This document shows positions 14,448-20,752 of a DNA stretch of 20,752 nt, in pieces. Position 1 is the stretch's first letter, and the number at the start of each line of letters is the position of its first letter. Position numbers and translations under genes: made by a program. The stretch is from Acidobacteriaceae bacterium (lineage in GTDB: Bacteria > Acidobacteriota > Terriglobia > Terriglobales > Acidobacteriaceae). The stretch covers positions 1-20,752 of the forward strand of contig JASHUR010000212.1 in the NCBI GenBank assembly GCA_030039895.1, in the 5' to 3' direction. The notes under the pieces were generated by a model that worked only from the letters and a program-made list of their open reading frames with translations, was not told the DNA's origin and did not search any database.

Positions 14448-15434
14448 TCAGTCTTCTCGCTCATGTGCCTTATCGAGGAAAGCCGCTGTATTCAGCAGCG
14501 GTCTCTCCATCGATCGCACCCAGTCGGTTACTTCATCCGCACTGCGCCCCGCCGCCACATTGCGTGCAAACTCCGCCCTCATGGTCTGCATCTTTGCGTC
14601 CATGTCATCCAGGTAATGCAGCAGCACCGCCTCGGGAATCATCGGCAGCTTTGGCGAACCGAACTCATACTTCCCATGATGGCTCAGCACCAGGTGGCTC
14701 ACCAGCAGGCGCAGCGCAGGTGGAAACCCTTCGATCGCGTCTATCTTGTGCTCGATCATCCCTACGCCGATCGTGATGTGGCCGAGCAGCTGGCCTTCCA
14801 CGGTATATTCGAAGTTCGTACCCCAGCGCAGCTCGTGCAGTTTTCCGATGTCGTGCAGCACGGCTCCGGTCAGCAGCAGGTCGCGGTGCACACCGTAGTG
14901 CTTTGCCGCCAGATCACAGATGCTCAACAGCGAAACAATATGTTCCAGCAGCCCGCCAATCCACGCATGATGCAGTGACTTGGCCGCCGGGGCCTCACGC
15001 AGCGCCGCGGCTATCTCTGCATCGTCAAGGAATGCCCGCAGCAATGCTTTGAGGTACGGATCCGTAAAGCTCTCCACGTAGCTGTTCAGCTCCGCCCACA
15101 GCTCATCCACGTCCCGCTCTGTCTTTGGCACAAAGTCGCCCAGATCGAACTCGCCCGCATTGGCCAGGCGAATCCGGTCCACATTGATCTGAAGTTTGTC
15201 CTGGTAACGATTGACCTGACCGCGCAGCTTTACGATGTCCCCAGCCGCGAAATCATCTGCATCCGAGGTCTCCCACATGCGTGCTTCAATCTGTCCTGTG
15301 CGGTCCCCGAGCGTCAGCGCAAAGTAGGGCGACCCGTCCTTTTTGCTGCGTGTCTGCTTCGCATTTACGGCAAAGAATCCAGTGATTGTCTGGTTCTCGT
15401 ATCTGCCCAAATCCGCAATGGAGGGTTCTTTCAT
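14448..15434 (-). CDS. YhaM-like 3'-5' exoribonuclease (OB fold + HD domain)
   Basis: The 328-residue protein has an N-terminal OB-fold nucleic-acid-binding domain (about 15-92; ITGFFAVNAKQTRSKKDGSP and GDIVKLRGQVNRYQDKLQI) and a C-terminal HD metal-phosphohydrolase domain (about 150-290). The HD ligands appear as His165 in GLLEHIVS, His194-Asp195 in AVLHDIGKL, His219 in LLGHITIG, His252 in LSHHGKYEFG and Asp276 in HYLDDMDAK. This arrangement matches the YhaM/CBF1 family, which degrades single-stranded RNA, and sometimes DNA, from the 3' end in the cytoplasm. It starts 8 nt after the SurA-like gene stop, so the two are co-transcribed. A different HD phosphohydrolase activity cannot be excluded. 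Confidence 0.9.
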   Translation of the reverse strand: MKEPSIADLGRYENQTITGFFAVNAKQTRSKKDGSPYFALTLGDRTGQIEARMWETSDADDFAAGDIVKLRGQVNRYQDKLQINVDRIRLANAGEFDLGDFVPKTERDVDELWAELNSYVESFTDPYLKALLRAFLDDAEIAAALREAPAAKSLHHAWIGGLLEHIVSLLSICDLAAKHYGVHRDLLLTGAVLHDIGKLHELRWGTNFEYTVEGQLLGHITIGVGMIEHKIDAIEGFPPALRLLVSHLVLSHHGKYEFGSPKLPMIPEAVLLHYLDDMDAKMQTMRAEFARNVAAGRSADEVTDWVRSMERPLLNTAAFLDKAHERED

Positions 15435-15442
15435 GCCGGGAC

Positions 15443-17131
15443 TTACTGCTGGCTCGAGGTCGCTGGCGTAGCCGTCGGCTGAGCCGTCGTCGACGACGCG
15501 GGCTTGCTCTCTTGCTTTTTCTCGTCGGTCCAGCGCCGCTTCGGGCCCTCTTTCCGCGGATTCTTCTTCTTGACCTTTGATGTATCGCCGTTCAAACCGA
15601 GTGGTTGGTCCTGCTGTTGCTGCGTCGCCAGCTCCTGTTTCGTCGCCGGAGGTGGTGCAAAAGGATCAATCTTCGGTCCCGTGTGCTTTTTCTTATGGTG
15701 CCTCGCTTCGTCGGCAAAGCGGAGCTTCTTCTGCTTTGGCGCCGGCTCGCTCGCCTGACCATTATCTTCCGGCGTCAACCCAGAAGAAAGATTGTTCGAG
15801 GCCACCTGTGTCCCCAGTGCACTCGGACCGGCATTTTCAGTCTTTACCGTAGCTGGAGGCAGTGTTTCGCGTGGCGCCTGTCCAAAACGGATCTTCTCCC
15901 GCTTGCCGGGCTTCATGGTTTTCTTCTCTTGCTTGTGGGACAGCCTTGTCTTGCCCCCTTTTGTCTCCGCCACAGTCTCCAGGTGGGCCTTGCCTCCCCG
16001 GTTACGGAAGCGGGTCCTCTGATCCCGTTTCTTCTTGCGGGTTGGCGGAGTGTATGCCGTGTAGATCGGCTTCATCTCATTCGGGCTCGCTCCCGAATCC
16101 ACATAGCCGTCCTTGATCTCGATGTACGCATTCTCGCGCAGCTTCGTAAGATACGTACGCAGCGCCGGGGTCATCTTCTGCATCCCGATATCGTTTTCGA
16201 TCTCCGGCTCCACGTCCTTCAACGGAGCAATTCCGCCGGGGGTATGCTCGGTGACTTTCAGAATGACGTAGCCCTGCTTCGTACGTATCGGCTCTGTAAA
16301 CTGTCCGGGCTTCAGATCGAACGTCTGCTCTTCCAATACCTTCGCGAGCTGTCCGCGTTTGAACTCGCCCAGATCGCCACCCGATGAAGCCGTAACCCCA
16401 GCCGAGATCGACTTCGCCATCGCTGCAAAATCCGCGCCTGACTTAAGCTTCGCCTCAGCCGCATCCGCTTTCTGCTTGGCCTCTGCAACCTGCGCCGCGT
16501 TGTCCGGGTCCGCTGTCGGAACAAGAATCTCGCTCAGCCTCACCTGCTCAGGCTGGTTGAAGTCATCCTTGTGCGCTTCGTAATACGCCCTGACTTCCGA
16601 CGGCGAAATGTTGATGTGCGCGCCCACCTCTTCGCGAATGACCTCTTGCGAAATGATGCGGTTTCGCAGATTCGCCTTGAAGTCCTCCCAGTTAACGCCC
16701 TGCGCCTCGGCGGCTTTCTGCAGGTCGTCCATTGTCGCCAGGTGGTTCTGCTTGCGCATCTGGTCGAGCTCTTTGATCAGCTCCGTCTCGCCCGTGATGC
16801 CAAGCTCTTTCCCGCGGGAAAGCAGCAATTGCTGGTCAATGAGGTCGCGTAAAAGATTGGCCTTCTGGTCGTAGAGCTCCTGCTCGGTCCACTGGTGCTG
16901 CTGTGACTCCTGCTGCAGGTCCTCGAGAGCACGCTGATAATCCGAGGTGCTGATCACCTGGTCGTTGACCCGGGCAATAATCTCCTCAACCGGGGTTCCG
17001 GGATACGGGGACAGGTCATGAACACCGCTCACACTCTGGCCGAGCACCTTGGCTGGAGAAACAAAAATCAGGCTGGTCGCCAGCACTGCGGAAAAGACTA
17101 CGAAACGGGACGGAGCAATTCGAAGAATCAT
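15443..17131 (-). CDS. SurA/PpiC-type periplasmic chaperone and peptidyl-prolyl isomerase with long basic tail
   Basis: From ATG 17131 the product has 562 residues. A signal peptide (MILRIAPSRFVVFSAVLATS, cleavage near VLGQS) leads to a SurA-like N-terminal helical domain (about 45-175; VNDQVISTSDYQRALEDL and LLRDLIDQQLLLSRGKELGI). One parvulin (PpiC) domain follows (about 195-300; VRLSEILVP, SGGDLGEFKRGQL, KPGQFTEPIRTKQGYVILKV). Such proteins help outer-membrane proteins fold. From about residue 364 a 200-residue, Lys/Arg/Gln/Pro-rich, probably disordered tail follows, which is unusual for SurA. An upstream ATG at 17197 (584 residues) or 17182 would precede the signal peptide with charged residues, so 17131 is preferred. 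It is first in the run with the YhaM-like and EVE genes and divergent from ctpA. Confidence 0.88.
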   Translation of the reverse strand: MILRIAPSRFVVFSAVLATSLIFVSPAKVLGQSVSGVHDLSPYPGTPVEEIIARVNDQVISTSDYQRALEDLQQESQQHQWTEQELYDQKANLLRDLIDQQLLLSRGKELGITGETELIKELDQMRKQNHLATMDDLQKAAEAQGVNWEDFKANLRNRIISQEVIREEVGAHINISPSEVRAYYEAHKDDFNQPEQVRLSEILVPTADPDNAAQVAEAKQKADAAEAKLKSGADFAAMAKSISAGVTASSGGDLGEFKRGQLAKVLEEQTFDLKPGQFTEPIRTKQGYVILKVTEHTPGGIAPLKDVEPEIENDIGMQKMTPALRTYLTKLRENAYIEIKDGYVDSGASPNEMKPIYTAYTPPTRKKKRDQRTRFRNRGGKAHLETVAETKGGKTRLSHKQEKKTMKPGKREKIRFGQAPRETLPPATVKTENAGPSALGTQVASNNLSSGLTPEDNGQASEPAPKQKKLRFADEARHHKKKHTGPKIDPFAPPPATKQELATQQQQDQPLGLNGDTSKVKKKNPRKEGPKRRWTDEKKQESKPASSTTAQPTATPATSSQQ

Positions 17132-17221
17132 TGGGTATAGACGTCTCAAGTGGCGCTCGCCAGGCTCGGTCCCGGTCTCCATGGTGCTTATCCGCAAATT
17201 GGCCTGGGCTGCGCTAAAAGC

Positions 17222-17251
17222 ATTCTAATCATCCGCTCCATTGAATGCCAA
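17222..17251 (-). promoter_or_regulatory. Sigma70-type promoter of the SurA-like gene run
   Basis: On the minus strand TTGGCA (17251-17246) and TAGAAT (17227-17222) are separated by 18 bp, with 5/6 matches to each consensus box. Transcription would start near 17215, about 84 nt before the chosen ATG at 17131. It is the best promoter match I found by eye in the window. Confidence 0.55.
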
Positions 17252-17271
17252 CGGAGCCCTGTTACGTCTTG

Positions 17272-17277
17272 TATACT
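17272..17277 (+). promoter_or_regulatory. Possible -10 box of ctpA
   Basis: TATACT (5/6 to consensus) lies on the plus strand in the SurA-like/ctpA divergent region (17132-17342). No good -35 box stands 16-18 bp upstream. A start near 17284 would give a leader of about 59 nt, which holds an AAAGGA ribosome binding site 12 nt before the ctpA ATG. Confidence 0.35.
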
Positions 17278-17342
17278 AAGCACAGTAATGCTCCCGAAAA
17301 GTCCTGTCCCTGCAAGCGGGAGCCAAAGGATTTCTCTCAAGC

Positions 17343-18959
17343 ATGTCATCCCGCACCCCTCGCACTATCGTTTCTCTCATCGTCTTCTTTGCTGTTTGCG
17401 GGCTGGCCGGCACCTTAGTCAGCCGTAAAGTTGGCGCGCAGTCCTCCGCCGATGAATCAACTTTCCGCGATTGCTTGAAGCAATTCACCAGCGTCTACCA
17501 GGTCGTCGCCCAGAATTATGCGGAGCCGCTGACCGGTAATAAGCCGGGCGATGTCATCTATGACGGGGCCATCCCGGAGATGCTCCGCACCCTCGACCCG
17601 CACTCCACCTTCTATGACCCCAAGGCATACGCCAGAATGCAGGAGGACGAAAGCGGCAAGTATTACGGCGTGGGCATGTACATCCAGCCGCAAAACAACA
17701 AGGTTGTTGTCGTTTATCCGTTTGAAGGCTCGCCCGCCTTCAAGGCCGGCCTGCGCCCCGGCGACGTCATTACAGCAGTTGACGGCAAATCTACTGAGGG
17801 GCTCGACACTGTTGCTGTCGCCAATCTCCTCAAAGGCCCCAAGGGAACGCATGTCACCCTCACCGTTTCTCGCGAAGGCGCTGCAGGGCCGCTCACCTTC
17901 GACCTCGTCCGTCAGGAGATTCCGCATCCTTCCATCGATCTCAAATACGAGATCAGGCCGGGTATCGCCTACATCCACATCACCCAGTTTCAGGAGACCA
18001 CCGGCAAGGAGTTCGCTGACGCACTCGACCAGTTCGGCAACCTGAAAGGGCTCATCCTCGATCTCCGCGGCAATCCCGGCGGCGTCCTGGTTGAAGCCGT
18101 GGCCGTCTGCGACAAGCTGCTCAACCGCGGTCAGATCATTGTTTCGCAGCGCGGTCGCGCCTATCCTGAGCAGATCTACCGCGCCACGCATGGCAATGAC
18201 GGGCACCTCTTCCCCATCGTCGTGCTGGTCAATCACGGTACTGCATCGGCGGCTGAAATCGTCTCCGGGGCCCTGCAGGACCATGACCGCGCCCTGATCG
18301 TCGGCCAGGTCACCTTCGGCAAGGGACTCGTGCAGACCGTCTATCCTCTCTCAGACGGCACCGGCCTCGCGCTCACCACGTACCACTACTACACGCCCAG
18401 CGGGCGCCTCATCCAGCGCAACTACAATGGCGTCTCGCTGTACGACTACTTCTACAACCACGATCAGCCCGAGAACCTGAAGAACCGCGAAGTCCGGCTC
18501 ACCGACTCCGGCCGCACTGTGTACGGTGGCGGCGGCATCACTCCGGACTACACTATCGAACCGCCCAAGTCCGACAAGTTCCAGGATCTGCTCGACGCCC
18601 ATAACGTCTTCTTCAATTTCACTGAGCACTATCTCGCCGATCGCACTGTGGGCAGGGATTTCGAAGTAGACAACGCCGTGCTCGACCAGTTCAAGAAGTT
18701 CCTGACCTCGCAAAACATTGCTTATACCGATCAGGACCTGGACGGCGTAATGGGCTGGCTCAAAATGAACATCAAGTCCAGCATCATGACCTCTCAGTTC
18801 AGCGAACAGGCGGGGCTGAGGGTTCGCGCCAACTGGGATCCGATGATTGCGAAGGCGCTCACCTACCTTCCTGAGGCCCAGACTCTCGAGCAGACAGCCG
18901 AGAAGATCGACCTCCAGAAGGAAACGACGGCAAAAAATGCTCCTCCTGCAGCCGACTAA
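17343..18959 (+). CDS. ctpA: C-terminal processing peptidase, S41 family
   Basis: CtpA-type serine proteases act in the periplasm, cleaving near the C-termini of envelope proteins. The 538-residue protein has an N-terminal signal or anchor (hydrophobic about 9-24), a helical region with the family block LDPHSTFYDP (84-93), a PDZ domain (about 107-180; GVGMYIQP, GSPAFKAGLRPGDVITAVDG) and the S41 catalytic domain. The catalytic dyad is visible as Ser302 in NHGTASAAEIVSG and Lys327 in VTFGKGLVQT; LDLRGNPGGVL (239-249) is the usual substrate-binding strand. After GGGGITPDYTI (396-406) an additional helical extension of about 130 residues follows. The gene is divergent from a SurA-like chaperone, so both envelope-quality genes share one intergenic region. 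Confidence 0.94.
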   Translation: MSSRTPRTIVSLIVFFAVCGLAGTLVSRKVGAQSSADESTFRDCLKQFTSVYQVVAQNYAEPLTGNKPGDVIYDGAIPEMLRTLDPHSTFYDPKAYARMQEDESGKYYGVGMYIQPQNNKVVVVYPFEGSPAFKAGLRPGDVITAVDGKSTEGLDTVAVANLLKGPKGTHVTLTVSREGAAGPLTFDLVRQEIPHPSIDLKYEIRPGIAYIHITQFQETTGKEFADALDQFGNLKGLILDLRGNPGGVLVEAVAVCDKLLNRGQIIVSQRGRAYPEQIYRATHGNDGHLFPIVVLVNHGTASAAEIVSGALQDHDRALIVGQVTFGKGLVQTVYPLSDGTGLALTTYHYYTPSGRLIQRNYNGVSLYDYFYNHDQPENLKNREVRLTDSGRTVYGGGGITPDYTIEPPKSDKFQDLLDAHNVFFNFTEHYLADRTVGRDFEVDNAVLDQFKKFLTSQNIAYTDQDLDGVMGWLKMNIKSSIMTSQFSEQAGLRVRANWDPMIAKALTYLPEAQTLEQTAEKIDLQKETTAKNAPPAAD

Positions 18960-18979
18960 ACAAGCTTTCGTAGCAAGCC

Positions 18980-19459
18980 ATGGACATTCGCACCGCTACT
19001 CAGGCTGACCTCGCTTCAATCTTGAAGCTGGTCAACGCCGCATTTCAGGTCGAGCGCTTTTTCAAGAATCAGGACCGCCTGAGCGCCGAGGACCTCGAGG
19101 CCCATTTCAAAAGCGGCACATTCCTGCTCACGGAAGACGCAGGAACCATCACCGGCTGCATCTACGTCAAACGCCATAACGATCGTGCCTACTTCGGCCT
19201 CCTTGCCATTGATCCCTCCCGCCAGAAGTCCGGCTTAGGCCGCCGTCTGGTGGCCGCAGCCGAGGAGTTTGCGCGGGAAACCGGCGCGCGCTTCATGGAC
19301 CTCCGGATCATTAACCTTCGCGAGGAACTGCCCGGTATCTACGCCAAGCTTGGCTACCAGGTCACCGGCACGGCCCCCTACCCATCCGAGCGCGACCATA
19401 TGCTCACGCAACCCGTTCACTTCATCTGCATGACCAAGGAGCTCGGCCATCGGCTGTAA
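18980..19459 (+). CDS. GNAT family N-acetyltransferase
   Basis: The 159-residue product starts with IRTATQADLASILKLVNAAF and has the acetyl-CoA pyrophosphate-binding loop SRQKSGLGRRLVAAAEEFA (about 77-95), the core of GNAT acetyltransferases. It also shows the late strand IYAKLGYQVTGTAPY (about 114-128). The substrate cannot be deduced; amines of small molecules or proteins are usual. It lies 20 nt after ctpA with no clear ribosome binding site and is probably co-transcribed with it. It converges on the MFS gene with a 17-bp gap. Confidence 0.88.
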   Translation: MDIRTATQADLASILKLVNAAFQVERFFKNQDRLSAEDLEAHFKSGTFLLTEDAGTITGCIYVKRHNDRAYFGLLAIDPSRQKSGLGRRLVAAAEEFARETGARFMDLRIINLREELPGIYAKLGYQVTGTAPYPSERDHMLTQPVHFICMTKELGHRL

Positions 19460-19471
19460 TCACCTGTAGCG

Positions 19472-19485
19472 GCTGCCTAGGCAGC
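19472..19485. repeat. 14-bp perfect palindrome at convergent gene ends
   Basis: GCTGCCTAGGCAGC reads the same on both strands and could form a 5-bp hairpin with a 4-nt loop. It contains the stop codon of the MFS gene (TAG, minus strand, 19479-19477) and sits between the convergent GNAT and MFS genes. A bidirectional terminator is possible, but no proper T-run follows directly on either side. Confidence 0.4.
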
Positions 19486-20724
19486 GACGGCCTTCTCTTT
19501 TCTCCGCCAGAAGAACCATAGCAACAGCAGCGGAAGATCGAACAGACAGCTCACAGCCTCGGTCGCCGGCACGGCCCGAAAGCCCCACGCGTGCGCCGCC
19601 CGTCCTTCAATCCACGTCATATAGGCAATCGGAACGTACGACAGCGCCATCAGAATCGAATAGCGCAGACTTCCGCTGTGCCCAACCGCGCCCACCACAT
19701 CCAGAACCAGTCCCATGCACACCGTTGAAGTTAGCCCGATGAAAAACAGATAGGCCACCGTTCCCACGATGTATGCAACCGAGTCTGTAGGTGCAATCGC
19801 AATGAATGCAGCCGGCACTGCAACCACCGCACCTGCTACCGCATAGGCAACGCGGCGGTCGATCCGCGCCGGCACCCATCCCCCCGCAAGGCAGCCCAGC
19901 GCCATCAACAGCCCTCCGCCAATGCCGTTAATCCATACCACGGAGGTGCCGCTGACGTGATAATCCGGCGCCAGCGCGGGCAGCAGCCCGATCAGCGCCC
20001 CTGCGCCCGGAGGCGCCAGCAGCAGAATCAGCCCAAACAGGTTCTTCCGCTTCAGGCAGGTCTGGCGAAGTTCGTATCCAACCTTGCGAAAATGCGTGGC
20101 AAAGCCCGGGCTCTTTACGTGCACTGGCTCCTTGAGGGTGAAGACCACCAGCCCCGGCAGGACCATCAGCACAGCAGCCAGCGAAACCCACAACGATGGC
20201 CGCAGGCGCAGCGCCAGATACAGAATCAGCCCCGGCCCAATCGCGCCGCCGCCCAGGTTGCTCGCCTGCGCCCATGCTGCCGTTCGCGTCCTGCTCGGCG
20301 GCGCAATCATCGCGGAAATAAGCCCGCCATAGGCGGATGAAATCAGCATGCAGAACACCATGCCGAAGAAATACAGCCACACCGCCGCATGCGCATTGCG
20401 GTACAGCATGTACGAGCCGATCGCCATCGCCGCCGCCGCGCCCACGGTGCACAAAAAATGCCACCAGCGCCGCGGCATCCACAAATCTGCCAGCGGACTC
20501 CATAAGAAATAGATAGAAGAAGGAATGCCAAGCAGCGCGATTGCATTGGCTACCTGGTCCACAGGCATGCCCACCTGCCGCAGCAGATACGACGCGCCGC
20601 CATTCGTCGTGAACCCGATGTAGATCGCATACGGAAGCACGATCCACAGGAACCGGTGCGGGGCAGCTAAATTGCGAGACGGCGGCTGCTCCACGCCCGT
20701 CTCGGCGTCGGGCATTGTGCTCAA
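19477..20724 (-). CDS. MFS transporter, AmpG/PAT-like
   Basis: This 415-residue protein has about 12 membrane spans in two halves joined by a charged central loop (HFRKVGYELRQTCLKRKN, about residues 206-223). The N-terminal half (LPYAIYIGFTTNGGASYLLR, then FLWSPLADLW) resembles the PAT/AmpG group of the major facilitator superfamily. That group includes muropeptide permeases and acetyl-CoA transporters. The AmpG assignment is tentative, as sequence alone does not fix the substrate; a muropeptide role would fit the wall-related PASTA gene in the window only loosely. TTG 20724 is taken as start because GGAG lies 8 nt upstream; ATG 20715 is an alternative but sits 17 nt from that site. The upstream promoter lies outside or at the right edge. 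Confidence 0.8.
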   Translation of the reverse strand: MSTMPDAETGVEQPPSRNLAAPHRFLWIVLPYAIYIGFTTNGGASYLLRQVGMPVDQVANAIALLGIPSSIYFLWSPLADLWMPRRWWHFLCTVGAAAAMAIGSYMLYRNAHAAVWLYFFGMVFCMLISSAYGGLISAMIAPPSRTRTAAWAQASNLGGGAIGPGLILYLALRLRPSLWVSLAAVLMVLPGLVVFTLKEPVHVKSPGFATHFRKVGYELRQTCLKRKNLFGLILLLAPPGAGALIGLLPALAPDYHVSGTSVVWINGIGGGLLMALGCLAGGWVPARIDRRVAYAVAGAVVAVPAAFIAIAPTDSVAYIVGTVAYLFFIGLTSTVCMGLVLDVVGAVGHSGSLRYSILMALSYVPIAYMTWIEGRAAHAWGFRAVPATEAVSCLFDLPLLLLWFFWRRKEKAVAA

Positions 20725-20752
20725 GCAGGTTGCTCCAGGAAACGTCCGAACC

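Noticed and set aside
15605..16387. 260-codon plus-strand reading frame antisense to the SurA-like gene
   Set aside because: Leu/Arg-rich translation arises from the repetitive Lys/Gln codons of the real gene's tail; no ribosome binding site or motif.
19472..19495. Intrinsic terminator for the GNAT gene at the 14-bp palindrome
   Set aside because: The stem is only 5 bp with a 4-nt loop and the T-rich stretch begins about 10 nt later, so it is listed only as a palindrome.
1..20752. CRISPR arrays, insertion sequences, prophage or toxin-antitoxin genes
   Set aside because: No regularly spaced repeats, transposase, integrase or toxin motifs were seen; the genes are contiguous housekeeping families.

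Overview
The window looks like a chromosomal segment of an acidobacterium (phylum Acidobacteriota, probably the Terriglobia/Acidobacteriaceae side). Three things suggest this: moderately high G+C, tightly packed housekeeping genes, and a two-domain NAD+-I (nadA-motif) riboswitch, an RNA class I know only from Acidobacteria, in front of a truncated gene that fits nadA. I see no insertion sequences, phage genes, CRISPR arrays, tRNAs or rRNAs. Nothing suggests an accessory island.

Left part (1-5402). The 5' end of nadA (quinolinate synthase) runs off the left edge on the minus strand behind its riboswitch (118-218). Divergent from it is a plus-strand group: a TatA/B-like protein, tatC and a TerC-family membrane protein. 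This group runs tail-to-tail into nadB (L-aspartate oxidase, minus strand), overlapping it by 41 bp. nadA and nadB encode successive steps of de novo NAD synthesis, so the Tat/TerC genes sit between two NAD genes. Divergent from nadB is a secreted protein of the NUP ('purine nucleoside permease') family.

Middle (5421-9997, plus strand). aroB (3-dehydroquinate synthase) and menG/ubiE (menaquinone methyltransferase) are coupled by an ATGA overlap. They are followed by a cation diffusion facilitator with three tandem C-terminal domains, an OsmC-like protein and a membrane-anchored PASTA-repeat protein. The last gene meets rsmB tail-to-tail with a 17-bp overlap.

Right-middle (9981-17131, minus strand). 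Read 5' to 3' this is a SurA/PpiC-type periplasmic chaperone, a YhaM-like OB-HD nuclease, an EVE-domain protein, aroC (chorismate synthase), def, fmt and rsmB. The first three appear to share a recognisable sigma70-type promoter at 17222-17251. aroC-def-fmt-rsmB form a second tight run covering the end of the shikimate pathway, Met-tRNA formylation, N-terminal deformylation and 16S rRNA methylation.

Right end. ctpA (S41 processing protease) is divergent from the SurA-like gene across a 211-bp intergenic region. It is followed by a GNAT acetyltransferase and, on the opposite strand, an AmpG/PAT-like MFS transporter.

Most genes are conserved housekeeping families. The items most worth a second look are the NAD+-I riboswitch and its Shine-Dalgarno-masking second domain, two look-alike and possibly leaderless promoters (tatA and the NUP gene), the triplicated CDF C-terminal domain, and the long basic repeat-like tail on the SurA homologue. 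I did not find convincing evidence for an undescribed multi-gene system.
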